64,000 nt of DNA from Onthophagus taurus (GCF_036711975.1 NC_091975.1:1304501-1368500); one strand, 5' to 3'. Positions 37,801 through 50,781 are shown, numbered from the stretch's first letter. Translations and numbers: made by a program. The notes: generated by a model from the letters alone, not told the origin.

Positions 37801-40358
37801 AGATGGGTTTGTAGTCCGACAAAAAGCTACCCATCCTAACTGCCTGACTTCTGTCAGAAAGATATAACATTATCCAGCGCACAATGCCGGCAGGAATGTT
37901 AAAGGAGGACAGCTTTTGTATAAGAATTCCATGGTCAATCTTGTCGAAGGCTTTAGAGAAATCGGTATAAATTGCGTCAACCTGTGAGTTCTCATTTAAG
38001 GTAGAATGAATAAAATTAACATAAGACACTAAGTTAGACTCAACCGATCGGCCAGACAAGAATCCATGTTGTTCAGTAATGAGAGAGTGAGCAATAGAGT
38101 GGTTAAAGTAATCGCAAACAATTTTTTCAAAAACCTTGGGAATAGACGAGATAATAGAAATTGGACGGTAATTAGATACCAACTGTCTATTCCGTGATTT
38201 AAATATTGGAACGACAAAAGCTGTCTTCCACGCGCGCGGAAAAGTACCTTCGAGTAAGGATTTTGAAAAAATAAGAAAAAGTGGGGTCGACAGTTCGGCA
38301 GCAAACTCCCTCAAAAAGGAAGATGGAATACCATCCGGACCAGAGCCAGAGGGCTTGTCAAGATGGGTCAAAACATTGAGGACTGCGTTAGCAGAGAACC
38401 AAGGTGAAACACCCTGGCCACCGAAGACCATTGAGCGGTCAATACTACCATCTACGAAAACCGAGGCGAAATACTCTGCAAATGCACAAGAGATATCAGG
38501 ACCTGAGGTCACCATTGACCCATCAACAGAAAACATAGCGGCTGGCAAGCCAGACACTTCCCCTTTCCTGGACTTAACAAAGGACCAAATTCCTTTGGGA
38601 ACCCCCGCCTGAATCGAGTTTAAGTAATCTCTATAATCAGCCGCAATAAGCCTCTTAGACCTGGAGCGCAAGATAGAGAAAGCCAAGTAATCACTATTAT
38701 GGCGAGTAGATTTCCATTTTTTATGGTAAAGTAGCTTTTCTTTAATGACACGAATAGTTGAACGTTTGTACCAGTAAGGAAAACGTTGCTTAGGCAGAAA
38801 GCGCTTAGGAACGTCTCTGTTAATTACATAATTAACGCGGTCATAGAAAACTTCAACCATGCTCTCCACGCCCATCCCAGCAAAAACAGTCTGCCAATCG
38901 ATACTATTTAAGAAACACTTGATAGCTCCGGAATTCGCGTTCTTAAAAAGAAAGCGAACATTCGGACCATCACTCAGACAAATGAACATGCCCGATAATA
39001 AGAATTCAAACGGTGGATGGTGGCAGTCAGGATCCACAAGTGGATCGTTGCAGAGGTGTATGCTTTCGACTCGACCGTTAGCGCATAGAACAAGATCAAG
39101 AATTCTATTATTAATATTCGATACATTATTAAATTGACTAAAATTACAATATGAATAAATGTTAAGAAAATCAATCGCGCGACGTTCAATACATCATCTT
39201 CAGACATAGACCAAGAGATAGTTGGCATGTTGAAATCACCTATAATAACAATCATATAGATTTTTAAGGCTGGAAAGTTCTCAAGTTAAGGCTCAAGTTA
39301 GTGTTGCAGAGATTATTTTCAATTTAATTCTGGGCGTGAAGGGGTTTTAAGTTTTTTTTTGCAAATTTCACCATGCTCTTTAAAACCCCATTTCCCAGCC
39401 AACGTTCATTCAAAAGCTCTAAATTGGCACGATTATTGGTCAGATGCTGTCAAATAGATTGTCATTTATTGTATCAAAGTATCTTATAGTTATACAATTT
39501 TGACACATTTTCAACAACACATTTGCCAATGGGTGTAAGTCATTGAACATCATGGCAGATTATTCCAAAGATATTTGAAATTTAATTTGTTTTGAATGCG
39601 AATGTAATTATCTTTTGGACAGAGAGGTTTTACTGTAATACTTTGATTATATATAATATGGATTGAGCCAACGAGAGAGATAGCTTGCGCAAGGTGATCG
39701 AACCGAGATAGACATAGAAGCGTACTGACATATAATGGGCGTGCGTTAATTTATAAGATAAACAACTATCAATTAGAAGTAACATTTATAATACTTACAG
39801 GTGATGTGAAACTGTATTATCGCGAACTTTGCACACGAAACAATACATTTTTAAACATAACGGTGTGACTGGCTGTGACACAACAAAACGTCAAATGGAA
39901 GAGGTTTGACACTTTTGTGCGCATGCGCCCGTCTGTTTAGTACCGTTTTATGTCTATCTTTCTTACACTTTCACATTATCGCTTTCCATCTGCGTCTATT
40001 CACCTTGGGCGACATTTTTGTTAGTAGATATATTCAGTTAGCTCAATCCATATTATACATAATCAAAGGTTTGCTCTGAAAATATATTTTTATACTACTA
40101 TATTGCATTTTAAGTAAAATTCACTATAAATTCGGCACCGTATTGATTAATTTATTTTTTGTTGCAGCAAATTCTGGATCTTTTGGTCAAACAATGAATT
40201 TTAAACATTACGATTTCGAATCAGATCTTAATACAGCTAAAGCGATCGCTCAAAAAATTAATCAGATTTTAGAAATTCGATCAAGCGTTTCTAGAAAAGA
40301 ATATAATGAATTAAGGGAAAGAAAATTGAAAATAAAACGTTTTAGCTTAAATAAATGA
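31801..40358 (+). CDS. Sin1: SIN1/MAPKAP1, TORC2 subunit, 4 exons, 442 residues
   Basis: Exons are 31801-31873, 31957-32494, 36518-37044 and 40168-40358; phases match and junctions are GT-AG. SIN1 is a core TORC2 subunit that recruits Akt and other AGC kinases. Seen: the N-terminal [16 protein letters not shown] block typical of SIN1; an acidic stretch; the CRIM domain (from about residue 130, [25 protein letters not shown], to the exon 2/3 junction, ending [17 protein letters not shown]); and a C-terminal PH domain (YKSFQVYIL...[12 protein letters not shown]...FRIVYSAID... [10 protein letters not shown]). Between CRIM and PH only about 60 mostly acidic residues remain, where human SIN1 has a Ras-binding domain, so that domain appears absent. 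Introns 2 and 3 are enlarged by at least six mobile elements. Confidence 0.93.
32541..33733. mobile_element. Foldback (long inverted repeat) element 1
   Basis: Almost the whole 1.19 kb is a long imperfect palindrome. The left arm starts CAGGGTGTATCTGAATGACT and the right arm is its reverse complement ending at 33733. Both flanks are TATA (32537-32540 and 33734-33737), a likely target duplication. No coding capacity; non-autonomous. Lies in SIN1 intron 2. Confidence 0.9.
33738..34699. mobile_element. Foldback element 2, abutting element 1
   Basis: A second long palindrome: left end CAGGGGTTGTACAAAAAGTA; the right end reads as its imperfect inverse (tactttttgtacacgctg). Inner arms mirror each other through tgacgtagcgacaaccaaat and the repeated ATGGGCG/CGCCCAT block. 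Flanked by TATA on both sides and sharing the TATA at 33734-33737 with element 1. Confidence 0.87.
34700..36500 (-). mobile_element. Decayed non-LTR retrotransposon, interrupted by a MITE
   Basis: Read on the minus strand, 36213-35992 encodes a reverse-transcriptase block ([19 protein letters not shown], then [17 protein letters not shown]). Downstream 35470-35380 encodes a Cys/Trp-rich C-terminal motif ([16 protein letters not shown]). A Lys/Glu-rich segment lies upstream. Frames are broken. The 3' part continues on the far side of the Harbinger-like element at 34855-35372, showing later insertion. Confidence 0.75.
34855..35372. mobile_element. PIF/Harbinger-type internal-deletion derivative
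   Basis: Terminal inverted repeats begin GCCGGGTTTATACAGA at the left and mirror at the right (tctgtataaacccggc). TAA lies one base outside each end, fitting a 3-bp Harbinger target duplication. Inside, from 35113, a short frame reads [20 protein letters not shown], like the start of a MADF domain, the accessory protein of insect Harbinger elements. Inserted in the non-LTR fragment above. Confidence 0.7.
37147..39346. mobile_element. TTAA-flanked element (piggyBac-like ends) enclosing a reverse transcriptase
   Basis: Ends are inverted copies of CCCCTTCACGCCCAG, with TTAA at 37143-37146 and 39347-39350. There is a subterminal hairpin (acgccaacggtggcgt) at the left. TTAA plus a CCC-start TIR is characteristic of piggyBac-type elements. 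The interior is almost entirely the non-LTR sequence listed next, so this appears to be a MITE-like shell carrying it. Lies in SIN1 intron 3. Confidence 0.55.
37256..39310 (-). mobile_element. Non-LTR retrotransposon fragment with intact reverse transcriptase frame
   Basis: A 593-codon frame (39037-37256) holds a reverse transcriptase of the APE-type non-LTR class: [64 protein letters not shown] and catalytic [10 protein letters not shown]. An upstream frame fragment (39255 down) contains [14 protein letters not shown], the last block of the endonuclease, in another frame, so at least one frameshift lies between. The protein loses its usual C-terminus near 37300, running into hydrophobic filler. 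Truncated at both ends; not autonomous. Confidence 0.85.
39641..40068. mobile_element. MITE with about 28-bp terminal inverted repeats
   Basis: The left end CTTTGATTATATATAATATG GATTGAGC is mirrored at the right (gctcaatccatattatacat aatcaaag) with one or two mismatches. The 428-bp interior has no coding capacity. It ends just upstream of the last SIN1 exon. Confidence 0.8.
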
Positions 40359-40917
40359 CTAAGATCGAAATTAGGAAAATATTTGTCACTATTAGCTTGC
40401 AATATTAATTGTTTTGTATACCTAACTCAGAAATAAATAAGGAGATCTTACTTTTTTTATATTCTTTTATTATCAGCACATCTTCGTCCATTTAGGACAC
40501 ATAAAAATGCAATAACAAACGTAAATAGCCCCCAAAACATAAAACTTTATATACCTACATTGTTTTTTGCGCTATAAATCCCCAGTAATTAAACCTTATC
40601 AATAATAAATTAAAGATTATGCAAAAGAAAAGGATTTCTTACATCAATTTTTTTTTAACACAATTATAAAAAGCAGAAAAAGAATAATTTGTTGCATACC
40701 ACTTTTTCGAAATGGTCCCACATCGATAAATTTATTTTAATAATAAATCTATTATTATTTATGTAGTCTTATTTGTTTTAATGGAATTACATTGTTAAAA
40801 AATTATCATTTTAAGGACTATTTCAATGTTCTTTTTGTGTTAATCTTTTCTTAAACAAAAATTACACATTTAATTAATTTAAAATAGAATGATGATCATT
40901 GACACTATGTTTTCTTC
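40359..40917. other. Convergent intergenic region
   Basis: SIN1 (+) and cytochrome b5 (-) converge here. An AATAAA at about 40433 suits SIN1. From 40700 the sequence belongs to the block present in inverted copy at 43032-43711. Confidence 0.5.
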
Positions 40918-42310
40918 CTAATGTGATTGGAAATAGAAACGATAAAATACAGTGGCCAAGACTCCAAGTGCGACCGGGAGAATCCAAGCTTTTAATCCAC
41001 TACAAAAAAAATTATTAAATAATTGATGATGATTAAAATTTTAGATAAATTACGATTGATTTTTATTCGAATTATCGTCCGGAGACGTCCATGTAGTTTT
41101 CTTTTCTTTAACTGCTGTTCTATCGGCTTCAACCAACATCCCAATTTTATACTTTAACATTAATTCTCTGGCATCGCTTGAATGACCAACATCTTCAAAC
41201 GCTTCGCTTGCATCTTTTCCAGCTTGTTCTAACAAAACTTCTTCGCCACCAGGATGCTAAACGAAAATTTAATTTTTATTAATCGAATTTATTGAGGTTA
41301 GAATTAAATGTAGTGATTTTTATATTTTATGTTGGTAATAAATATGAAGCGAAATTCACTCTTTATTTACTTAGGTTTAGAGGTTATATGTCAAAATTAA
41401 AATTTAATTTTTAAAGAAAATTAATTAATATATCGTATATATAAGATAAAACTAAGAAAAATCTACATAAAATGTATATTTAAGAAAAATGTTAAGGTAA
41501 GTCTATAAAGTTGATAAAGTTTTTATTTTTTTTAAGGTTATATAACAATTTTTAATGAAATTGAAGATGTCCTTAAAATGATTTCCCAATCATTAATTTC
41601 GCAAGGCTAAACGAGTTTATAAACTTAAAACAACACTTAACTGATTAACAACTTTTTTACCAAATCATCCCAACAAATATGTTATTTTATTCTTTTTTTT
41701 ATAATGATTATTCCAAGAACACGCAAAGGCACATACAATTAACGAAAATAACGTGTTATTTTTAGTATTTACATTGCACAATCATAACTTGATATTTATC
41801 TATGTGACTCCACGTCATAAATCATGAAGTTTTCAAAGAGAAACAAAAATTGAAGAATATCTTTTTTAACATTTAAATATTTACAATGCTGATATATATA
41901 TAGTGTCAATAGTTCAAGAAAGCTTTTCATTTTATAAATGGAATGATTTGCATTACTTTTTTGAGGGCAAAGTATTTTTAAACAATAATGAGTTGTACAT
42001 CAAGAATGATTAAAAATAGAATTTTAAGAATTATGGATTATTAATGAAATAATAATTACAGTTTATAACATTCTTGAAATAAGTCAACTTAAGTATTTTA
42101 GATTATAACTTGAATCTGATAAGAAAATCTAAAAATAATTGTTAAGAAATCGGTCGAAAAATTGAAACCACGTGTATTAATTTTAATTTACTGAATAATT
42201 ACCTCATTTAAGAACGGTGTGGCATCATAAACGTTGTTATGAATAATGAGCCAAGTAGATTGATTATTGTTGTGTGATTTAACCTCTTCTCTTGTGTATT
42301 CTTTAACCAT
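40918..42310 (-). CDS. Cyt-b5: Cytochrome b5, tail-anchored, 3 exons, 130 residues
   Basis: Exons on the minus strand are 42310-42203, 41256-41054 and 40999-40918. Cytochrome b5 is an ER-membrane heme protein that donates electrons to fatty-acid desaturases, elongases and P450s. Exon 1 begins [20 protein letters not shown]. Exon 2 carries the two axial heme ligands in HPGGEE (start of exon) and [10 protein letters not shown]. Exon 3 encodes the hydrophobic C-terminal anchor ([18 protein letters not shown]) and a short luminal tail ending FQSH. Length matches the family. Exons 2 and 3 exist again in an inverted copy 1.9 kb upstream. Confidence 0.95.
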
Positions 42311-42705
42311 TGTATCGAGTACTTTGTTTTTGTTACTTATTCAACGACGTCTCGCACTTTAGTGAAGTTTTCAGTTTTCAATTAAAGCGACTCCTGTCTA
42401 ATATCTACACCTCGAATGTGAAACGATGACCTTGAACAATGTACCCAGAGCGGTGACAAGCATTTAAGAATCCGCGGCCATTTTCTATAAAACTAACGTA
42501 ATTGGTTCCCCACCATATTCTTTATATTCTAGAAATTCTACGTGATAATTAACGGGAATTGATGAATTAATTATTAATCATTTTTCGACTTACAAAATTG
42601 GTTAGAAAATGAATGTGACGTTTAATTTGATATAATTTTTTTGGGTCGGTCATTTTAATAATTTACCAGTCACAGAGATGATTTTGCACATATTTATCGA
42701 CGATG
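42311..42705. other. Cytochrome b5 upstream region
   Basis: 5' flank of cytochrome b5 (minus strand), so the promoter and 5' UTR are expected here. No other gene is seen. Confidence 0.45.
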
Positions 42706-43031
42706 AAAATTCCGAATTAAATATAGATAAAGAAAGTAATGATTAAAGGCTTAAGAATATTTGAAGTTTCTTGTTGAATTATCTGTCAAATCAAGTTAAA
42801 ATTGTTACCAACCTAATATTTTCTAACCACAAAATTATTGTATTACCAACCTAAATACTGATTGATATAAAATACAATCTATATAAATAAGTGATGTATT
42901 AAAATTAAAAATTTATATATTTTAATGAATTCGATAAATTTCCCAAATCTGCCAATAATTCAAAATGATATTTTAAAAGCAAAGACAAATTTTAAAAATC
43001 GTCTATGACGTAATACGAATTTAAAATGCGC
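42706..43031 (+). repeat. 326-bp direct repeat, copy 1
   Basis: From attccgaattaaatatagat to aaaatgcgc, almost identical to 43713-44038 in the same orientation (a few substitutions, for example aagttaaaa versus aggttaaaa). The two copies bracket the inverted cytochrome b5 block exactly. Confidence 0.92.
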
Positions 43032-43711
43032 AACCTAAGTAAATAAAGAGTGAATTTCGCTTCATATTTATAACCAACATAAAATATAAAAATCACTACA
43101 TTTAATTCTAACCTCAATAAATTCGATTAATAAAAATTAAATTTTCGTTTAGCATCCTGGTGGCGAAGAAGTTTTGTTAGAACAAGCTGGAAAAGATGCA
43201 AGCGAAGCGTTTGAAGATGTTGGTCATTCAAGCGATGCCAGAGAATTAATGTTAAAGTATAAAATTGGGATGTTGGTTGAAGCCGATAGAACAGCAGTTA
43301 AAGAAAAGAAAACTACATGGACGTCTCCGGACGATAATTCGAATAAAAATCAATCGTAATTTATCTAAAATTTTAATCATTATTAATTATATTTAATAAA
43401 TTTTTTTGTAGTGGATTAAAAGCTTGGATTCTCCCGGTTGCACTTGGAGTCTTGGCCACTGTATTTTATCGTTTCTATTTCCAATCACATTAGGAAGAAA
43501 ACATAGTGTCAATGATCATCATTATATTTTAAATTAATTAAATATGTAATTTTTGTTTAAGAAGAGATTAACACAAAAAGAACATTGAAATAGTCCTTAA
43601 AATGATAATTTTTTGACAATGTAATTCCATTAAAACAAATAAGACTACATAAATAATAATAGATTTATTATTAAAATAAATTTATCGATGTGGGACCATT
43701 TCGAAAAAGTG
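43032..43711 (+). pseudogene. Inverted partial copy of cytochrome b5 (exons 2 and 3 only)
   Basis: A 680-bp reverse-complement copy of 40700-41377. It holds exon 2 (43153-43355) and exon 3 (43412-43493) with their splice sites, preserving HPGG, VGHS and the tail anchor. The translated exons are identical, with a synonymous GTC to GTT change in exon 3 and small changes in the short intron and 3' flank. Exon 1 and the promoter are missing, so it should be non-functional unless it is spliced from an outside exon. The silent divergence argues against a pure assembly artefact. Confidence 0.9.
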
Positions 43712-43712
43712 A

Positions 43713-44038
43713 AAAAATTCCGAATTAAATATAGATAAAGAAAGTAATGATTAAAGGCTTAAGAATATTTGAAGTTTCTTGTTGAATTATCTGTCAAATC
43801 AGGTTAAAATTGTTACAACCTAATATTTTCTAACTACAAAATTATTGTATTACCAACCTAAATACTGATTGATATAAAATACAATCTATATAAATAAGTG
43901 ATGTATTAAAATTAAAAATTTATATATTTTAATGAATTCGATAAATTTCCCAAATCTGTCAATAATTCAAAATGATATTTTAAAAGCAAAGACAAATTTT
44001 AAAAATCGTCTATGACGTAATACGAATTTAAAATGCGC
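43713..44038 (+). repeat. 326-bp direct repeat, copy 2
   Basis: Second copy of 42706-43031, directly following the inverted cytochrome b5 block. Together they look like an unusually long target-site-type duplication or a template-switch product. Confidence 0.92.
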
Positions 44039-44139
44039 ATTTAAATTATTAGTTATTTAGGTATAAACTTTTTATTAATGTATGTGTTTTGTTGTTACGT
44101 AATAAACTAAATAATATATTAAAAAATTGCAAATTAAAC

Positions 44140-46145
44140 ACACAGATTTAGAGGAGATGACATTCCACTAGATTGGGGGAAGTCCCAAATAATCCCCATA
44201 TACAAGAAAGGCAATAGCGGGAATTACAGATGGTTAAGTATAACATCATCACTTGGAAGGGGCTGTTACTAGAGGCTGTCCGCAAGGGGGAGTACTTTCT
44301 TCACTTTTGTGGAATCTCACCCTCGATAGCCTCATGAAACGCCTAAATCTAGCCGGTTTTAAAACCGTTGGCTACGCAGATGACCTGACAATCCTCATAA
44401 GAGGCAAGTACGCTAATGTACTCCTCGACAGGATGCAGGAAGCACTCAATCTAATTGAGAACTGGTGTAATAAACAATGCCTTTCCGTCAATCCCAAAAA
44501 GACAGAGATGGTTCTTTTTACACGCAAGCGCAACATTGGCAATCCTAGACTGCCAACGCTCGCTAAAATTCCACTTAAACTGTCTACAGAAGTCAAGTAC
44601 TTGGGCTTAATAATAGACAGTAAGCTAACGTGGAAATCCCACCTAGACAATAGAGTTAATAAAGCTTGTGTCGCCTTCGGCCAGTGCCGGAGGGTTGTCG
44701 GGAGGACTTGGGGTCTGTCTCCCAAGATAGCCCTGTGGATCTACACCGCCGTTGTTCGACCAATGCTAACTTACGGTGCGGTGGTATGGTGGACTAGAAC
44801 TTCTAAGTCTACCGCCACCACTGCGCTTAATAGAATACAGAGACTCGCGTGTCTGTATGTTACAGGTGCGCTGCGATCAACCCCCACAGCGGCCATGGAA
44901 ATCATGTTAAATTTACCACCACTCAACCTACATATCCAGGAAGTGGCGTTGGTAACCATGAAACGACTACAATCAGTAGGAACTATGAAGGATGAGCAGC
45001 AGTTCACTCTGGAGGGAAGCAGTGCTAGACACACCCCTACTCGAGTGTAAGACTGATCACAGACCAGCAAAATATGTTTTCTCAAGGAAGTACCTCACCC
45101 ACGTCAGTCCCACAGTTGTAGATGTACATAGAACCTTAAAGATCTACACTGATGGTTCAAAAGGACGAAATGGTGCAGGCGCGGGGGTATTCTCTCACGA
45201 TCCAGCACCACCGTCATACAAGCGGAACTAACTGCTATTAAACTTGCTGCTGACTGCATTGTTGAATCCAACAAGCGGGGTTTTAAACGGGTGGGACCGT
45301 ACCCCGGGCTGTCATCTCGTTAAGGAATTGTTAAAATATCCTTCAGCCGCAACAGCCCAGTTTTTCGTAGGGCTCGGTAAAAGTGCCCTTCGCACTGCCA
45401 CAGGTCTCCTCACGGGACACTGTAAAGTAAATAAGCACCTTCAAAACATGAAGCTTGCTGACTCTCCTCTCTGTCGAGCCTGTGAACAGGATGACGAGAC
45501 GGTTAAACACATCTTGTGTGATTGTCCCTCTCTGACCGACCTCAGATTGAGGACCTTCGGGGAGGAATGGCCAACCACAGATGACATCAGGAATGCATCT
45601 CTAAGAGCTGTCCTAGCCTTTGGTAAATCCTTAGGCTGGTTGATGTGACCAGAGCGTGTAATGGGAGGATGCACAAGGGGCCCAATGGGGCCTAAGTGTG
45701 GCGTGCGGTTTTGCATGCACTCCCCAATCCATACATAGATACATCACTTGGAAGGTTATATGGAAGAGTCCTGAAAACTACGATAAAAAGGGAAATTAAG
45801 GAGGAAGCTGTCAAAAGGAAGGTAAATACATATTGCAAATATAGATCTATTTTATTATTATTTATCTATTAAAATATTTTTAGGACCGTTATATAACCAT
45901 GTCCAAGACAAAGACACAACTTAAAGACTGCTAGCAGCAAAGATGATGTTCATAACTATGTTGAACTGAGTTGAAAATGAGGATATAAGAAGAAGAGTGA
46001 CCGCACAAAACTCAATAATAGACACTGCAAATGAAAAGCAACTAAAATCCCATTTAAGGTTTGGAACTGGGTGCCAGCAGAAGGAAACAAAATAGGTAGG
46101 CCTAGGAAGAAATGGATCCAAGACATCAATGAAATCATTTTGAAT
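44140..46145 (+). mobile_element. Old non-LTR reverse-transcriptase remnant, split by an R1-like insertion
   Basis: 44160-44246 encodes DIPLDWGKSQIIPIYKKGNS and the start of the NYR...ITSS block. The reading resumes after 45755 with LGRLYGRVLKTTIKREIKEE. 46080-46140 has a typical C-terminal ending (GNKIGRPRKKWIQDINEII). Frames are broken between these points. It is older than the inserted element at 44261-45741. Confidence 0.7.
44261..45741 (+). mobile_element. 5'-truncated R1/LOA-like non-LTR element with RNase H, 14-bp target duplication
   Basis: Begins inside the reverse transcriptase (TRGCPQGGVLSSLLWNLTLD, catalytic VGYADDLTIL). It continues through thumb motifs (VNPKKTEMVLF, KYLGLIIDSKLTWKSHLD) to about 45050, then a frameshifted RNase H start (LKIYTDGSKGRNGAGAGVF) and a C-terminal zinc-like motif (CRACEQDDETVKHILCDC). 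Part of RNase H is missing. catcacttggaagg stands at both ends (44247-44260 and 45742-45755), a clean target-site duplication inside the older element. The clade is inferred from the RT-RNase H order. Confidence 0.8.
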
Positions 46146-46182
46146 TAATTGAAATCACAGAATACAGTGCGATTTTTATTAA

Positions 46183-47964
<1,782 letters not shown>

Positions 47965-48241
47965 CACGAACACTTCCAACTTACTGAAATAAATTTTCTT
48001 GGAAGAATACTGGTTGACCTATCGAAGATGTTTACCACAAAACTTATCTTTATTTAAGTAATCTTTATCGCTTTATTGCAAAGAGGTCACGTTTACAAAA
48101 TAGGAGGAGATTAAGAAAAGTTAACACATTGAATGCAACTTAATTTATCCAATATAACATTTTAAAGTGAATTTAATCTAGTTTGACTGCGCAATAAGTA
48201 ATTTTTTGGATATTATGATCTTAGTAGTTGTGATTTTTTGA

Positions 48242-48324
48242 TTTTAATAACAAGAATTAAAATAATCAAGTAATAATTGAGATATCAGGATGAAAGAAGA
48301 AGCATTTTAAAGGAAATTTAATCT
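48242..48324 (+). repeat. Direct repeat flanking the transposon nest, left copy
   Basis: ttttaataacaagaatta... through cattttaaaggaaatttaat ct is repeated at 63889-63978 with several substitutions and a small insertion. The two copies exactly bracket the mobile-DNA nest. Confidence 0.85.
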
Positions 48325-48652
48325 ATACTCTGTTTTTAAACCAGGAGGAGTATTTTAAATTTGTAACCAGATTGACCTTGCACGTGATTGGTTGAATGCG
48401 AGGAAGGTTCACACACAGGCAATTTTGAATTTTGATTTTGAATTTGAAGATAATTCGACAGTTTCGTGTCATTATTGTATATTTTGTGTTCTTAAACCCT
48501 TTTTTATTATATTTTGAAATAAATACACTCATAACTTCAATGTTAATTTGTATGTATAGTGGTATTCCGATCGTGAAGATATTAAACCTGTTTGATTTTT
48601 GTATCTTGTGGTCAGTCGTGAGCAGAGCAGGAGGACAGTAAATTGTTAAATT
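48325..48652 (+). mobile_element. Left end of the Harbinger-bearing segment
   Basis: Non-coding sequence between the flanking repeat and the MADF gene. Its first about 150 bp (actctgtttttaaaccagga to gacagtttcgtgtca) recur in the same orientation, not inverted, at about 61480-61632, which is unexpected for a TIR element. Confidence 0.65.
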
Positions 48653-49129
48653 ATGGCTGCTCATATTTTAAGAATGAACGATGCAGACACCACTAAATTT
48701 CTGGAACTATATCAAAATGAGCCAGTTTTGTGGGATCCGACCAGGGAGGACTATAAAAAACGAGAGTCTCGTGCAGCTGCAGCAAGAAGAATTGCAAATG
48801 CAATGGAAATCGATGGTTTTACAGAAATCCATGTAATAATGAAATTTAAAAATTTACGTAGCTTCTATTTGCAAGAAATAAAAAAGATTAGGCAGAGTAT
48901 GAAGTTCGGGTGTTGTTCTGATGAAGTTTATACTACCAAAGTGAGATGGTTCAAAATAATGGATTCTTTTCTCAAGCCGTACGTAAAAGCAAGAGAAACC
49001 CAATCAAACTTGGTAAGTGTTTATTTTAATTTATAAGTAAAAAAAAGATATATATATATGTATATATTACTAAATCTAGCCAGTATATCATTTCCTTACA
49101 CATTTTGAGAATGTAATGTGGTACTTTTT

Positions 49130-49746
49130 TTACTCCTCAACAATTTGCCATTGCCAAGGAACTGCTCCCTCATGGTTGAAGTAGTTGCAATATTCATCTC
49201 TTTTTACCAATGCTGATCTGTTCGGGTGTCTATCATGTGTCGCAGTAATGTCTATAAGACCAGAACTGCTTATTTGCCGCCAAGTTCCCGGAATTACATT
49301 GTAGTTTTCGTCTTCAGAATCAATTAGGTTAGCTGGCACATAACAGTTACCAGTTTTTCGAAGCCAGTTATGTATTGAGCAGCAGGTTTTTACAATTTTA
49401 TCAACTTTTTGTAAATCTACGGCAATTCTAAATTTTGATGCTAGTATACCAAATGCATTTTCAGAAATACGTCTTGCTCTGGACAGCCTATAATTGAAAA
49501 TACGTTCAGCTCTGGATAATTTTCGTTTACTATGTTTACTATGTATGGTTTGAGTAGAGATGTTGTTAAAGGAAATGCATCATCAGCAACAATAACTGCA
49601 TTTGGAGGTATATTCAGTATGTTTGCCTCCATAGCTTCATTGAGGCTACAGTTTCGCCACACACCCCCATCTGATGCCCTGCCTTTAGCTCCTATATCCA
49701 TATATGTGAAACAATAATTATGATCAACTAAGGCAAGCAAAATTAT
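49130..49746 (-). pseudogene. Harbinger transposase, 3' part of exon 2
   Basis: Minus-strand DDE_Tnp_4-type sequence: YMDIGAKGRASDGGVW (second catalytic Asp region), IVADDAFPLTTSLLKPY, then after a frame change around 49520 the ISENAFGILASKF block, ending WQWQIVEE at 49130. The LTR retrotransposon cuts this exon between codons for SFSI and LLALVDH; the upstream part is at 59712-59874. Frameshift plus insertion mean no active transposase. Confidence 0.85.
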
Positions 49747-50533
49747 TGTAACAAACCGCATTTTGGGATTCGAAAGCGATTAAAAAAAATAATAAAACGC
49801 AATACAGGCAGAACTTTGTAATTTAATTACGAAGTTGCGTCTTGAGAACCGAGGGTCCAGACTAAATACTACGTAGGCGGTTCTGGCAGGAATGTGCCGA
49901 GGTGGCAGTTAGAGTAGATGGAGCAGGGAAGAAATGAAGAAAAAATCGGGGAGTCGGTTACGGGATTGGAACAGAAAAGCATCGGGCGAAACCGGGAAAT
50001 TAAAGTTTTTGTTGTGTTTTTAAATTCGAGTCGTGCGATTTGAACTTATAGCAATTTAGTTATAAAATTCGTTGAATTGGATTCTCTTTCTTCGATGAAT
50101 ATTTTACTTTAACAAACGGGTAAGCGTTATTAAAATCTTAAACTTCCGATTTCTCATTGAACCTGCTAACCACCTCGGCAAATTCCGTAATGATGTTGTT
50201 GAATAGCTTATGTCATGTAATTTTTACTTTTTAAAATCTTTGTCAGTTGTTTTTTTTTATATATAATATAATACGTTCTTGTTCAAAAATAAAGCAAACT
50301 TATTCTTTAGCAGTGAAATTTCGTTTTCTTTCAATCTATTTTTATTCTTAATTTCAAATTACTGCCGTTTGCTTTCAAGTGAACGAATGCAGTGTGCCAA
50401 ACCCTAACTCAGTCATTGCTAGCTATCAAGAAAACGGTAGTGCGTGGACAGTTGGGTACGCGAGCCGCTCCGTGGACCTAGCTAGGAAACCCACTACGGG
50501 AAACGAGAAGTTCTCGAGAGCTAGTTTGTGACA
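49747..50533 (+). repeat. 5' LTR, 787 bp
   Basis: Starts TGTAACAAACCGCATTTTGG and ends AGCTAGTTTGTGACA, so TG...CA. Internal signals: an initiator-like TCAGT at about 50243, a TA-rich TATA-like run at about 50258, and AATAAA at 50288-50293, suiting a U3-R-U5 layout. Confidence 0.97.
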
Positions 50534-50536
50534 AAC

Positions 50537-50553
50537 TGGTGTCAGGTGTGGGG
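50537..50553 (+). promoter_or_regulatory. Primer-binding site, probably tRNA-Leu
   Basis: TGGTGTCAGGTGTGGGG starts three bases after the LTR. It complements a tRNA 3' end of the type ...CTGACACCA, as found in some leucine tRNAs. The tRNA identity is from memory of tRNA ends and should be checked. Confidence 0.65.
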
Positions 50554-50781
50554 TTGGCACAATTTGATGTAAAAGTAGAAATAAAATCTAATTGTAATTT
50601 TTTTATTTTGTTTTTGTTACTATTTCGTGTTTCAAAATTTAAAGATTTCGAGTTAATTTTCTTTAATGTTTTGTCATTCATTCTTTTGTTTGTACGTATA
50701 AAGTAATAAATTTTGTCGTGCAGGGGTTAGTAGGTGAATATTTTGTGACTATCATTAAAAATAATAAAAATCTTAATCACT

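Noticed and set aside
43153-43493. A second functional cytochrome b5 gene on the plus strand
   Set aside because: Exon 1 with the start codon is absent from the inverted copy, and no replacement start exon is seen upstream.
44372-45085. Minus-strand frames of 104-117 codons
   Set aside because: Antisense shadows of the R1-like reverse transcriptase frame.
48323-48664. Minus-strand 113-codon frame at the Harbinger left end
   Set aside because: Overlaps the direct-repeat block and MADF start; a similar chance frame appears in the other repeat copy, so it is repeat-borne.
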